The notes: a model not told the origin generated them from the sequence alone. A stretch of DNA of 64,000 bases from Candidatus Rifleibacteriota bacterium (GCA_015233565.1 JADFXM010000017.1:1-64000), one strand, 5' to 3'; shown: positions 8,439 to 17,855, numbered from the stretch's first letter. Made by a program: numbers and translations.

Positions 8439-9346
8439 TCTGCCTGACCAAGATAAGCTTTGTGATATCTTTCATGGAACCAAACCCAGTGATCAGGTCT
8501 CTTGCGAATAATTTCTATAAAACGGTTGACGTATTTTTGAACTCTTTGACTTCGCTTTTCTTCTGACGAAAAAATCAAGGGCTCTTGAATTGTGATAAAG
8601 TGGCTTCCATCGGCTTTTCTTTCGATAAAAGTTGGAAAAATCGGTGCTTTGGAGCGCATTGCCAAAAGAACCGGAGCAATGTAAAAAGAGGCCTTTCTTC
8701 CAAAAAAATCGACTTGCCAGCCTTTTTCCCGTGCATTCAAATCGGAGACGATCCCAACGAAGCCATTTTGTTTCAAAATCTTCAGGGAAGCTGTAAGATT
8801 CTCTTTCATTAATATTTTCACTCCACGCTTTTCCCTGAATTCGTTCATCAATTCGGTCATTTGCTTTATGGCCTGGGGGCGAGCGATGACATTCATGTCA
8901 AATCCTAATTCGGCAAGCTTGTAGCCAACAAGTTCCCAGTTTCCGAAATGTGCTGAGAGAAGTATTGCCCCACGTCCTTCTTTTCTGGCTTTCTCCAGGC
9001 GCTCAATTCCTGAAATGGTAATAAAATCAGGGTTATGTGCCAACAAATTTTCGTAAAAAATGATTTCTAAGAGATTATTTGCCTGATTAGCAATCATTCC
9101 GTGAAGTATTTTGCTGCGTTTTCCTTGGAATTCTTCAGGAAGAAGCTCTGATGCTCGTTTTAGTTCGTGTTTAAAAATCACGGGCATGATTTTCATTAGA
9201 AGATGAGCAATTTTAGAAATAGAAGGAACAGTGGCTTTCTTTAATAGATCCAAAAGAAGCTTTACAGCATAAAAACGCAGGAGGCGTTTGTAGTATTTAA
9301 ATTTTTCTTTGGCTTTTTTACCGAAGATAAGTGGAAATAAGTTCAT
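8435..9346 (-). CDS. lpxL: Lipid A acyltransferase, LpxL/HtrB family
   Basis: This 303-residue inner-membrane enzyme adds a secondary acyl chain to (Kdo)-lipid A. The catalytic HX4E motif is His133-Phe-Gly-Asn-Trp-Glu138. Downstream it has the family block around Ile-Ala-Arg-Pro and a Gly-Ile-Val-Ser-Asp-x-Asn segment, followed by a Phe-Phe-Gly-Arg motif. The N-terminal helix is hydrophobic, as expected for membrane association. The gene lies between kdsC (29-nt overlap) and lptC (4-nt overlap). Acyl-chain specificity (lauroyl versus other) cannot be read from the sequence. Confidence 0.9.
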   Translation of the reverse strand: MNLFPLIFGKKAKEKFKYYKRLLRFYAVKLLLDLLKKATVPSISKIAHLLMKIMPVIFKHELKRASELLPEEFQGKRSKILHGMIANQANNLLEIIFYENLLAHNPDFITISGIERLEKARKEGRGAILLSAHFGNWELVGYKLAELGFDMNVIARPQAIKQMTELMNEFREKRGVKILMKENLTASLKILKQNGFVGIVSDLNAREKGWQVDFFGRKASFYIAPVLLAMRSKAPIFPTFIERKADGSHFITIQEPLIFSSEEKRSQRVQKYVNRFIEIIRKRPDHWVWFHERYHKAYLGQAE

Positions 9347-9848
9347 TTAAAAGGCCTTTATATTTCAGGAAAAGGTCGACCGCCTCCCTGATGGCGCCGT
9401 CGCCACCGTTACGAGAAAGTATGTAATCGGCTCGCTCCAAAACCTCTGCGTGGGCGTCAGAAGGAGCCAAGAAAATAGCAACTTTTCCAAGAAGAGTCAA
9501 ATCGTTTAAATCATCACCTATGTAGGCAACCTCGGATTTGTCCAACAATCTTCTTTCCAGAATATCGTTTAAGACGTCGCATTTGTTAGAAATCTTTTGA
9601 TGGAGTTCGTCAAAAAGCAATTCCTGGGATCTTTTAGACAATCCTTCTGAAGCTCTCCCTGAAATGCATCCGCATAAAAAACCTCCCTTCTTCCAAAGAG
9701 TAATTCCCATGCCGTCTTTGGTCGAAAAGAACTTGCATTCAAATTCATTTTTTCCAAGTATGATCTTGCCATCAGCTAGAACTCCATCGCAATCAAAAAG
9801 AAGAAGTTTGATGTTCTTTGAGGCAATTTCAAATTCCTTTTCATCCAT
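9318..9848 (-). CDS. kdsC: 3-deoxy-D-manno-octulosonate 8-phosphate phosphatase KdsC
   Basis: KdsC removes phosphate from Kdo-8-P to give Kdo. It is a C0-type HAD phosphatase without a cap domain, with the nucleophile motif Asp-Cys-Asp-Gly-Val near the N-terminus, an Ile-Ser-Gly-Arg motif II and Gly-Asp-Asp-Leu-Asn-Asp motif IV. I start it at 9848, where a GAGG site sits 7 nt upstream; the frame is open to 9908, but the upstream ATGs lack a site. The resulting 176 residues fit the family. It overlaps lpxL by 29 nt. No gmhB-type heptose phosphatase is in the window; KdsC is not expected to replace it. Confidence 0.92.
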   Translation of the reverse strand: MDEKEFEIASKNIKLLLFDCDGVLADGKIILGKNEFECKFFSTKDGMGITLWKKGGFLCGCISGRASEGLSKRSQELLFDELHQKISNKCDVLNDILERRLLDKSEVAYIGDDLNDLTLLGKVAIFLAPSDAHAEVLERADYILSRNGGDGAIREAVDLFLKYKGLLNELISTYLR

Positions 9849-10059
9849 TCTCAAACCTCTTTTTGTCGAATTAATTCTATCTTGAGAAATTTTTTGCATT
9901 CTTTTCATAATAAACTATTCAAATGAATCGTTAAAAAGATGCTCTAGAAGCCAAAACAAATTTTAAAAAAGATTGTTTAAGCTGGAAGCATGTTGAGATG
10001 AAATTATTCATTTAAAATTTTCACTTTGTTAAAAAAATGCCATCTTGAAAGCATGAAGT

Positions 10060-11085
10060 TTACTCAATTCTGGATCTGAGGATATCATGAAGATGAAGGA
10101 AACCGATAACTTTTTTTTCACCATCAACTACCGGAAGGGAGGTAATCTTCGCCTTTTCCATAATTGTTAGGGCCTCCATTGCAAGCTTTTCAGGCCCGAT
10201 AGTTTTGGGTTGTCTGATCATTATCGATGAAACAGGGGTTAAAAGATCAGACTCACCGCGTTCAAAATAGCGTCTTAAATCACCGTCAGTGAAAATGCCC
10301 ATTAACGTATTGGTTTCGTCAGAAAATACCAAAGCACCAAATCCACCTTTCGTCATTTTTATTATTGCTTCTCTTAAAGAAATTGTGGGTTCGGCAAACG
10401 GGATTTTGGGTTCACAATGCATTAAATCTTTTACTGACAGGAATTTTTTTCCAAGATTGCCAGAAGGGTGAAGACGTGCAAAATCTTTTTCTTTGAAGCC
10501 GCGACGTGTCAGAAGGGCCATTGCTAGAGCATCACCCATGGCCATAGTAACAGTTGAGGACGAGGTCGGTGCGAGATTGAGTCTACACGCTTCTCTTTCT
10601 ACTCCGCAATCCAATGTCACATCAGCCATGCGGGATAGATTAGAGGTGGAGTTTCCGGTAAAAGCGATTATTCTTGCTCCAATTCTTCTCAAGTATGGAA
10701 TGAGCCTTAAAATTTCGTCGGTTTCACCGGAATTGGACAAAAGAATCAAGACATCTTCTTCAATAACTGTTCCAAGGTCTCCATGAAGAGCTTCTGCAGG
10801 ATGCAGAAAAAATGAAGGGGTTCCAGTGCTTGAAAGCGTTGCAGAAATTTTCCTGCCTACCAGACCGGATTTTCCCATCCCGCAAACTATTACGCGTCCC
10901 TTGGAAGAGAGAATAAGGTCTATCGCGCTTGCGAACTTTTCATCAAGACGTTCAGCTGCCCGATCGATAGCCTTTGCTTCCAGCTGGAGAGTTTCCCTGG
11001 CGACTTGGACGGAGGTCTGAATAACATCAGAGGTAACTTCGAGGGAGGTACTATGCGTTTTTTTTTGAGAATTATTCAGGTTCAT
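10060..11085 (-). CDS. kdsD: Arabinose-5-phosphate isomerase KdsD/KpsF
   Basis: This 341-residue enzyme converts ribulose 5-phosphate to arabinose 5-phosphate, the first step of Kdo synthesis. An SIS domain covers about residues 45-190, with GMGKSG at 69-74, a Ser-Gly-Glu-Thr-Asp-Glu phosphosugar loop and a conserved Met-Gly-Asp-Ala helix. Two CBS domains follow (about 217-275 and 282-341), as in E. coli KdsD. Its stop lies about 210 bp from the likely start of kdsC, so it may have its own 3' end, but all neighbours are co-directional. Confidence 0.93.
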   Translation of the reverse strand: MNLNNSQKKTHSTSLEVTSDVIQTSVQVARETLQLEAKAIDRAAERLDEKFASAIDLILSSKGRVIVCGMGKSGLVGRKISATLSSTGTPSFFLHPAEALHGDLGTVIEEDVLILLSNSGETDEILRLIPYLRRIGARIIAFTGNSTSNLSRMADVTLDCGVEREACRLNLAPTSSSTVTMAMGDALAMALLTRRGFKEKDFARLHPSGNLGKKFLSVKDLMHCEPKIPFAEPTISLREAIIKMTKGGFGALVFSDETNTLMGIFTDGDLRRYFERGESDLLTPVSSIMIRQPKTIGPEKLAMEALTIMEKAKITSLPVVDGEKKVIGFLHLHDILRSRIE

Positions 11086-11316
11086 AATAAATTTTTCTCT
11101 TATTCATGGTTTGGAATATTTAATACAGCTATTTTCAAACAACTAGCCAAATATAAAATAAAATTAATCTGGAATTCGGTTGAATCGGCTCATATAAAGA
11201 AGATCTAAAAAATTGATTCCCGGCAAAGATTATTTGCTTTTAATGTCCATTTTCGAAGGAAACTGAATAGAATTGGGGTGTTCTTAACTCCTTAATTTGG
11301 GTTTGCGGTAATCAGG

Positions 11317-12126
11317 TTAGTCCAAGGAATTTTTTATTTTCTTCAGTTGGAGCAATAATCCCTTCAACTCATCAAGTGGTAATATATTGTTGGCATCTGA
11401 AGGTGATTTTAAAGGATTGGGGTGGGTTTCAATGAATATTCCATTGACGCAATTAGTTGCCATGGCTGCTCTTGCCAAATGCGGGATGTATTCACGAAGG
11501 CCGGCAGTGCAACCATCCCCTTTGCCTGGTAGTTGTAGGGAATGTGTACAATCAAATACAACTGAATCGCAATATTCTTTCATAATAGGGAATGATCGCA
11601 TATCTACAATCAGGTTTCCATAACCGAAAGTTGTCCCTCGCTCAGTAAGGATAATTTCTACGTTTCCGTTGGATCTAAGTTTTTCAGAAATGTGCCGGGC
11701 TTCCCAGGGTGAAAGGAATTGACCTTTTTTCACGTTTACCGTTCCACAGACTCGGGAAGCGGCGAGTAAAAGATCAGTCTGGCGACACAAAAACGCAGGG
11801 ATTTGAAGAATCGAGCAAACTTTTGAGGCAATTTCAGCTTCTTCTGGGTGGTGAATATCAGTTAAAATTGGGAGATTTGTGTCTGAAGCAATTTTTTCCA
11901 AAATTGCAAGTCCTTCGGAAGGTCCTGGGCCTCTGAATGATTTTCCTGAAGTGCGATTTGCTTTGTCGTAACTTGCTTTAAAGATGACTGGGAGAGCTAA
12001 CTCATTGCAGATTTTTTTTACCTCACGGGCAATATCGAGTGTGAGCTCTGAGGTTTCGATCACACAGGGCCCGGCGATTACGAAAAAAGGAGCATTTCGC
12101 GAAAAAGAGGAAATTGAGAATTTCAT
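11317..12126 (-). CDS. kdsA: Kdo-8-phosphate synthase KdsA
   Basis: KdsA condenses phosphoenolpyruvate with arabinose 5-phosphate. The 269-residue protein shows the family start Gly-Pro-Cys-Val-Ile-Glu, the Lys-Ala-Ser-Tyr-Asp-Lys-Ala-Asn-Arg-Thr substrate loop, Thr-Asp-Ile-His and the C-terminal phosphate-binding block with His-Pro-Asn-Pro. The Cys in Gly-Pro-Cys is seen in many family members; whether this is the metal-dependent class needs alignment. Its start overlaps the pyrG stop by 4 nt. Confidence 0.94.
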   Translation of the reverse strand: MKFSISSFSRNAPFFVIAGPCVIETSELTLDIAREVKKICNELALPVIFKASYDKANRTSGKSFRGPGPSEGLAILEKIASDTNLPILTDIHHPEEAEIASKVCSILQIPAFLCRQTDLLLAASRVCGTVNVKKGQFLSPWEARHISEKLRSNGNVEIILTERGTTFGYGNLIVDMRSFPIMKEYCDSVVFDCTHSLQLPGKGDGCTAGLREYIPHLARAAMATNCVNGIFIETHPNPLKSPSDANNILPLDELKGLLLQLKKIKNSLD

Positions 12127-13730
12127 TTTTCCTCACTTCTACGAGCTGCAGCTTCAAACAGGCCTGAAAAAAGAGGATGGGGTCTATTAGGTCTTGACTT
12201 GAACTCGGGATGAAACTGACAACCCATAAAGAATGGGTGCCCTTTGAGTTCGATCATTTCGACAAGTTGGCCGTCAGGGCTGGTTCCGCCAATAATGAGT
12301 CCTTTGTTTGCGAGCAAATTTCTAAACTCATTGTTTACTTCAAAACGATGGCGATGGCGTTCATAGATAAGGCTTGTTTGGTACAGGGAAAAAGCAGTTG
12401 TGTTTTCAGAAATTCTGCATGGATACACGCCAAGGCGCATTGTCCCACCTTTTACAACTCCATTTTGATCAGGCAAGAGACTAATTACTGGATGAGGTGT
12501 ATCTGAAATGAATTCGCTGGAATTTGCTTTCTCCAAGCCAACCACATTTCTTGCGTATTCAATTACTGCGCATTGCATTCCAAGACAAATTCCGAAAAAA
12601 GGAATTTGTCGTTCTCTGCAAAATTGAATTGTCTGAATTTTGCCTTCTATTCCTCTGTCCCCAAATCCGCCAGGTACGATTACTCCATCAATTTCGGATA
12701 AAAGTTTTTCTGTGCCGTCTTTTTCAACTTGTTCAGAAGATATCCAGACAATTTCCAAGCCGTGATTGCTTTGGAGCGAAGCATGGGCAAGAGATTCGGT
12801 TATGCTGATGTAAGCGTCAGCGACTTTAATATATTTTCCTACAACGGCAATTTTAACTTTTTTATTTTTTTTCTGCTTGAAAAGACTGACCATCGTTTTC
12901 CATTCTTCCAGGTTTGGTTCTTCAGAATTGATGCTGAGTTTTTTCAGAACCTTCTGAGCCAATCCCTGCTCTTCGAGCATTAACGGAACCTCATAAAGAC
13001 ATTCTACATCTCGAGCTTCGAGCACTTTATCTCTGTCGATGTCGCAAAACAAGGAAATTTTGTTTCGCGCTTCGGTAGTTATAGGTTTTTGCGTTCGACA
13101 AACGATTATGTCGGGAGTAAGTCCGATGGCACGCATTTCTCTTACGGAGTGCTGAGTGGGTTTGGTTTTCATTTCGCCAAGAGATTTCGTGAAAGGGATA
13201 TAGGTTAAGTGGAGATTGCAAACTTTGTCGCGGCCGATTTCATTTCTCATTTGGCGGATGGCTTCGAGATAGGGTTGCCCTTCGATGTCTCCAACGGTTC
13301 CACCGACCTCCACTATGGTTATCTGAGCGTCATTTATCCGGGCAGCCCGTTCAATCATGTCTTTAATTGAGTTGGTGATATGAGGAATCACTTGAACTGT
13401 GGCCCCCAGGTAATCGCCTCTTCTTTCTTTTTGAATAACCTGGGAATATACTTGACCTGTTGTGACACTGCTATGCTTGGAAAGATTACAATCCATGAAC
13501 CTTTCGTAGTGGCCAAGATCTAAATCGGTTTCAGCGCCATCTTCGGTAACAAATACCTCACCGTGTTGGTAGGGACTCATTGTTCCGGGGTCTACATTGA
13601 GATATGGATCACATTTCATTATGGTCGTCTTTAATCCACGTGCTTTTAAGATGGTTCCCAGTGAGGCTGAGGTGATTCCTTTTCCTAATGATGACAACAC
13701 TCCTCCAGTGACGAAAACGAAGCAAGACAT
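12123..13730 (-). CDS. pyrG: CTP synthase
   Basis: This 535-residue enzyme aminates UTP to CTP, which also supplies KdsB with the CTP used to activate Kdo. The N-terminal amidoligase domain has the signature Gly-Gly-Val-x-Ser-x-x-Gly-Lys-Gly and the conserved Asp-Pro-Tyr-Leu-Asn-Val-Asp-Pro-Gly-Thr. The C-terminal class I glutaminase domain has the nucleophile in Gly-Ile-Cys-Leu-Gly-Met and the His-Pro-Glu of the triad. Its start codon lies directly after the kdsB stop. Co-location of pyrG with kdsA and kdsB is a recurring arrangement in Gram-negative genomes. Confidence 0.97.
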   Translation of the reverse strand: MSCFVFVTGGVLSSLGKGITSASLGTILKARGLKTTIMKCDPYLNVDPGTMSPYQHGEVFVTEDGAETDLDLGHYERFMDCNLSKHSSVTTGQVYSQVIQKERRGDYLGATVQVIPHITNSIKDMIERAARINDAQITIVEVGGTVGDIEGQPYLEAIRQMRNEIGRDKVCNLHLTYIPFTKSLGEMKTKPTQHSVREMRAIGLTPDIIVCRTQKPITTEARNKISLFCDIDRDKVLEARDVECLYEVPLMLEEQGLAQKVLKKLSINSEEPNLEEWKTMVSLFKQKKNKKVKIAVVGKYIKVADAYISITESLAHASLQSNHGLEIVWISSEQVEKDGTEKLLSEIDGVIVPGGFGDRGIEGKIQTIQFCRERQIPFFGICLGMQCAVIEYARNVVGLEKANSSEFISDTPHPVISLLPDQNGVVKGGTMRLGVYPCRISENTTAFSLYQTSLIYERHRHRFEVNNEFRNLLANKGLIIGGTSPDGQLVEMIELKGHPFFMGCQFHPEFKSRPNRPHPLFSGLFEAAARRSEEK

Positions 13731-14474
13731 TCAGTTTCTCCTTCCTATAAAGGCTCGCACTCTTTCAAGATCATCAAAAGTATCTACGCTTAAGGTTTCC
13801 TGGGTGGCAAATAACACTTTGATTGGAATTCCATAATACAGTGCACGTAGTTGTTCAAGACTTTCGTTTATCTCAATATCGCAGGGAGCCAGTTCAACGA
13901 GCCTAAGTAAAATATCGCGTCGGTAGGCATACACTCCAATGTGTTTCAAAGGGGCAAAGCCATCTTTGGAACGTGGATAGGGAATAAGACTTCTGGAAAA
14001 ATACAGAGCATTTGCTTTTGAATCGAGAACGACTTTTACAGCATTTGGATTATCTTCATCGCGCTTGTGAAGCGGAAAAGCCAGAGTTGCCATTTTAACT
14101 TCCGGGTTGTCAAAAGCGGCAGAAAGGGTCTTAAGGCCATCTGTGTCAACCAAAGGATCGTCTCCCTGGACATTGATAAAAACATCACCTTCAATATTTT
14201 TCGCAACTTCTGCAACTCGTGCAGTTCCTGATGAAAGTGCCGAATCGGTCATGACGGCTTCATAGCCAGCTGCTCTAACCACTTCCGCAATTTTTTCGTG
14301 GTCTGTGGCAATTAGCAATCTGTCGAAAACTCCGCTTTTTGCTGCTCCTTGAGCCACCCAAACCACCATCGGTTGTCCATTAATATCCGCAAGCATTTTT
14401 CCCGGGAGCCTTGTTGAGGCATACCTTGCAGGGATTACTCCGATTATTCTGGGATTTTTATTTCTTTCACTCAT
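13731..14474 (-). CDS. kdsB: CMP-Kdo synthetase (3-deoxy-manno-octulosonate cytidylyltransferase)
   Basis: KdsB couples Kdo to CMP, the activated form used by the Kdo transferase WaaA. The 247-residue protein begins with the nucleotidyltransferase signature Ile-Pro-Ala-Arg-Tyr-x-Ser-x-Arg-Leu-Pro-Gly-Lys and contains Asn-Val-Gln-Gly-Asp-Asp-Pro. The metal-binding Glu normally at Gln-Gly-Asp-Glu-Pro is Asp here, a conservative change. The gene abuts pyrG with no gap. Confidence 0.94.
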   Translation of the reverse strand: MSERNKNPRIIGVIPARYASTRLPGKMLADINGQPMVVWVAQGAAKSGVFDRLLIATDHEKIAEVVRAAGYEAVMTDSALSSGTARVAEVAKNIEGDVFINVQGDDPLVDTDGLKTLSAAFDNPEVKMATLAFPLHKRDEDNPNAVKVVLDSKANALYFSRSLIPYPRSKDGFAPLKHIGVYAYRRDILLRLVELAPCDIEINESLEQLRALYYGIPIKVLFATQETLSVDTFDDLERVRAFIGRRN

Positions 14475-14761
14475 TTCTCTTCTCTTTATTGGTTTGATGA
14501 TGGTTTTGAAGACTCAAATGCAGTCAGTTGAAAAAACAAATATCACTAATTTTTTTTTCTCCTCAAAAATTGTGGGAGTTATTTCAATGAAAAGCTGAAC
14601 AACCTATTCTCGCAATCGAGAAAAGCGAAACTGCTTAGCTTGCAACGGCACATAATACAGATCACATTTCAACTATTGATACGAGAGGAATTTTCAAAAT
14701 TAGAATATCCAGGATTGCGAAAAAATTCAAAATCATAGTTGATGGGTAACATGTAAGAACC
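14475..14761. other. Intergenic gap inside the LPS block
   Basis: This 287-bp gap separates the heptose genes from the Kdo genes. I see a small hairpin at 14607-14622 without a T-run and no gene. A promoter for kdsB is expected here but none stands out. Confidence 0.4.
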
Positions 14762-15814
14762 TCATGACAGATTTTTTTCAAGAATTTTTGAAGTTGAGTG
14801 CCCTTCTTTTAAAGGAATGATCTCGACTTTTCCTCCGTGTTTCAAGACCCATTCCGCTCCCACAACGGAATTGGAGGCGTAATCACCACCTTTTACCAGG
14901 ATTGTTGGGCATAACTGTTGGATAAGGTTGAGTGGTGTTTCTTCAGGGAACGGAATGATGTAGTCCACACACGAAAGAGCAGACAAAACATCGATACGAT
15001 CTTTTAAATTATGGTAGGGCCTTGATGGCCCTTTGATTTTTCGAATCGATTCATCTGTGTTTAGCCCTAAAACCAAGAAATCACCCAAGGTTCTTGCTTT
15101 TTTCAAAAGCATAACATGTCCCGGGTGGAGAATGTCAAAACAGCCGTTTGTGAAAACGATCTTGTACTTTGCCGCTGCTTTTGCAAAATTTGTGATTTCA
15201 TTATTTTCAATTAACTTCTTATATGGCAGATAAAAATTTTCCGGTTTGGGAAAGATTTCGAGTTCAATTCCTCTGCAAAGTGAATGGATCATTAGACCAT
15301 GAATTTCTTGGATTCGGGGAGTATACTCTGATGGGGCTCTTAAAACAACGTTGGCGATTTGTGAAACTTTTGAATCTTTTGCTCCTGTCATTGCAATTGT
15401 ATGAATTCCTGCATTTACAGCTGCTTCAAGTGCAAGAACGACATTGGTTGAATTTCCACTGGTGGTAATACCAATTGCAACATCTCCCGGTTTTCCAAGG
15501 CCAAGCAGTTGTCTTTTAAATACCTGCTCATAGCCGTAATCGTTGGAAATAGCTGTAAAAACTGCAGTTGGACATGTCAAAGAAAGGCAAGCAAGAGGGT
15601 TTCTATCATAACCAAACCTTCCTACAATTTCTCCGGCAAAATGTTCAGCATCAGAGGCTGAGCCACCATTTCCAAAAACAAGAATCTTCTTTTCGGTTTT
15701 TAGGGCCTTGACAATAAGACAGATAGCTTTTTCAAAGGAGTTGGTGATTTCCGAATTAAGGTTTTCAATCGTAACTTGGAGATTTTTCCAATCCTCAAGT
15801 AAGTATTTTTTCAT
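14762..15814 (-). CDS. GmhA-HldE2 fusion: heptose isomerase plus heptose-1-P adenylyltransferase
   Basis: This 350-residue protein joins two steps of ADP-heptose synthesis. Residues about 1-195 are an SIS-type GmhA (sedoheptulose-7-phosphate isomerase), with FGNGGSASDAEH and the Thr-Ser-Gly-Asn-Ser loop. Residues about 212-350 are an RfaE domain II nucleotidyltransferase with TNGCFDILHPGH (HPGH being the HxGH motif) and Lys-Gly-Gly-Asp-Tyr. In E. coli GmhA is separate and the adenylyltransferase is fused instead to the HldE kinase; here the kinase is the next gene upstream. The gap to that kinase is 29 bp. The phosphatase GmhB and epimerase HldD are not seen in the window. The fold calls are strong and the fused layout is read directly from one open frame. 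Confidence 0.92.
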   Translation of the reverse strand: MKKYLLEDWKNLQVTIENLNSEITNSFEKAICLIVKALKTEKKILVFGNGGSASDAEHFAGEIVGRFGYDRNPLACLSLTCPTAVFTAISNDYGYEQVFKRQLLGLGKPGDVAIGITTSGNSTNVVLALEAAVNAGIHTIAMTGAKDSKVSQIANVVLRAPSEYTPRIQEIHGLMIHSLCRGIELEIFPKPENFYLPYKKLIENNEITNFAKAAAKYKIVFTNGCFDILHPGHVMLLKKARTLGDFLVLGLNTDESIRKIKGPSRPYHNLKDRIDVLSALSCVDYIIPFPEETPLNLIQQLCPTILVKGGDYASNSVVGAEWVLKHGGKVEIIPLKEGHSTSKILEKNLS

Positions 15815-15843
15815 TTTTTTCCTCGCCAGTTTACAGGAAATCG

Positions 15844-16845
15844 CTACTGTTTCTCTACCATGTTTATTTTGTCATAATGGTCAAGAATTGATTTTGGGGA
15901 AGCGGTGGCTGTTCCGATAATTCCGACAACCACTCCGGCAGCAAGATTAGCAACTTCAGCTGCTTCAGACATAGAGCAACCTGTGGCTAGCGCCAGTGAG
16001 AAAGTTGCTATAACAGTGTCTCCGGCTCCTGTTACATCAAACACTTCAATAGCTCGAGTAGGAATTGTTAGAGAGTGCTTATTCTTTTCAAAAAGACTCA
16101 TTCCGTTTTCACCGCGAGTGATGAGCACGGCATCAATCTTAAAACGTTTCAAAATTTCAGTTCCACCGGATTCAACATCGTCTTGCGACTCAAAAAGTCT
16201 CCCTAATATTGATTCTGCTTCTTTGGTATTGGGAGTAATGATCGTGGATCCAGCATATAAAGGATAGTTCTTGAGTTTGGGATCAACACTTACAAATTTT
16301 CCGTTTTTCCGGAATTTTTCAATCATGGGAGGAAGAGATTCTAATGTAATTACTCCTTTGGCGTAATCAGAGACTATTACTCCTGAAACGGATGGTATCA
16401 TTTTGCTCAAAACTTCGGTCAGTGATCTTGCAGTTTTTTGTTCGAGATTTTCTGAGGTTTCACGATCAATGCGGACCATTTGTTGATTATGACCAATGAT
16501 TCTTGTTTTTAAAGTGGTACAACGTCCGGAATCGATAATCATTCCCTGAGTGTTGATTTTTTTTTCAAGAAGAGATTCTTTTAGTTTCCGGCCTGTTCCG
16601 TCATCTCCAGTTACTCCGAAAATACAGGTTTTTCCGCCAAGCGCGACGATATTCATTGCAACGTTTGCAGCACCGCCGGGGAGCCAGGTTTCGCGTTTGA
16701 CTTGCACTACTGGAACTGGGGCTTCTGGCGAAATGCGATCAACTTTTCCCCAAAGATACTCGTCGAGCATCAGATCACCTAAAACCGCAATTTCATAATT
16801 GTGGAAAGAAGAAAGAATTTCCTTTAATCTATCTCTATTAATCAT
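15844..16845 (-). CDS. hldA: D-glycero-beta-D-manno-heptose-7-phosphate kinase
   Basis: This 333-residue PfkB/ribokinase-family enzyme corresponds to the HldE kinase domain (RfaE domain I). Markers are the early Gly-Asp-Leu-Met-Leu-Asp-Glu-Tyr-Leu-Trp-Gly-x-Val-x-Arg-Ile-Ser-Pro-Glu-Ala-Pro segment, the Gly-Gly-Ala-Ala-Asn motif and the catalytic Val-Thr-Gly-Ala-Gly-Asp-Thr near the C-terminus. It phosphorylates heptose 7-phosphate at C1. Its stop lies 29 bp before the fusion gene and its start overlaps the deoxyhypusine-synthase-like gene by 4 nt. Confidence 0.93.
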   Translation of the reverse strand: MINRDRLKEILSSFHNYEIAVLGDLMLDEYLWGKVDRISPEAPVPVVQVKRETWLPGGAANVAMNIVALGGKTCIFGVTGDDGTGRKLKESLLEKKINTQGMIIDSGRCTTLKTRIIGHNQQMVRIDRETSENLEQKTARSLTEVLSKMIPSVSGVIVSDYAKGVITLESLPPMIEKFRKNGKFVSVDPKLKNYPLYAGSTIITPNTKEAESILGRLFESQDDVESGGTEILKRFKIDAVLITRGENGMSLFEKNKHSLTIPTRAIEVFDVTGAGDTVIATFSLALATGCSMSEAAEVANLAAGVVVGIIGTATASPKSILDHYDKINMVEKQ

Positions 16846-17762
16846 TTTTTTAATCCTTCCAGGAATGCCATTGAAATAAGTGGAAACATGATTTCATGAT
16901 GTCCGGTAAGATGATAGCCACTTCCTATTCCGAGGCTGGGTCTTTTTACAACATTAGTGGTGGCACGATATTGGGCCAACATATCCATATTGATTGTGGA
17001 AAGCCCATTCAATTTGTATCCTTGATTGTGTGCTTTTGAGATAGCCTTTAAAAATACTTCCGGCATTATAACTGCCGAACCCAGATTCAAATACACACCA
17101 TTTTCGAGTTGTTCAACTTGCTCGCAAAAGATTTCAAAATCCCTGAAGGTGGTTGCCCCTAATGATGATCCATCTACTGAAGAGTGGAGATGGATGAAAT
17201 CAGTTCCAATTGCGACATGCACAGTACATGGAATATTTCTTTCCCCACAATTCCAGATCAGACTAATGTTTCGGTGGGGGAATTTTTCAGGCCACTTCTC
17301 CATATAATGAAAAAGCGAGCTTCCCATTCCAAGATTTTTTGTAGCGCCCTGGCGAAAGGCTTCTCCCATCCAGGCCCCTGTTTCTTCAACGAAGCCAAAT
17401 CTTCCCGATTCCAGTTCCTTTGCTACATCCTCAGAAGTTTCTCCGAAATAGGCCAATTCAAAGTCATGGATTGAACCGGCACCATTCATTGCCAGGCCGG
17501 TAATAGCGCCTGCATTCATCAGCTTTATTATCCACGGAGAAAGGCCGCATTTGATTACGTGCGCTCCAATTCCGAGGATAACAGGCCTTCCGCTTTTTCT
17601 GGCATCAATTAATGCGGATATGACTTTTCTGATTGTTTGTCCGGAATGAATATTGGGTAATGAATCTATAAAATCAAGAGAAAATAAAGGTCCTTCAGGG
17701 GTTTTAGCAAACTCGCCAATTTTCACCAGATTCTTTCTTTGGGACATCGGATAGGTTTTCAT
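16842..17762 (-). CDS. Deoxyhypusine synthase-like protein
   Basis: This 306-residue protein resembles the deoxyhypusine synthase fold family. It has a Gly-Ala-His-Val-Ile-Lys-x-Gly block near residue 67, then Asn-Gly-Ala-Gly-Ser-Ile-His-Asp-Phe-Glu and Gly-x-Thr-Ser-Glu-Asp-Val, the NAD-binding pattern of the family. True deoxyhypusine synthase modifies eukaryotic or archaeal eIF5A, which bacteria lack, so bacterial members must act on another substrate or amine. The stop overlaps hldA by 4 nt, so it is translated with the heptose kinase; a role in heptose or envelope polyamine chemistry is my inference only. A terminator-like hairpin lies in its leader about 100 nt upstream. Confidence 0.65.
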   Translation of the reverse strand: MKTYPMSQRKNLVKIGEFAKTPEGPLFSLDFIDSLPNIHSGQTIRKVISALIDARKSGRPVILGIGAHVIKCGLSPWIIKLMNAGAITGLAMNGAGSIHDFELAYFGETSEDVAKELESGRFGFVEETGAWMGEAFRQGATKNLGMGSSLFHYMEKWPEKFPHRNISLIWNCGERNIPCTVHVAIGTDFIHLHSSVDGSSLGATTFRDFEIFCEQVEQLENGVYLNLGSAVIMPEVFLKAISKAHNQGYKLNGLSTINMDMLAQYRATTNVVKRPSLGIGSGYHLTGHHEIMFPLISMAFLEGLKK

Positions 17763-17855
17763 CTGCCAACTTTCAAAAGTTAAATTAGTATCGGGGAAAG
17801 ATTGAAATTAAGGATTGTTTCCATATTGGTTGGTTGGTTTTTTAATTGTGACGAA

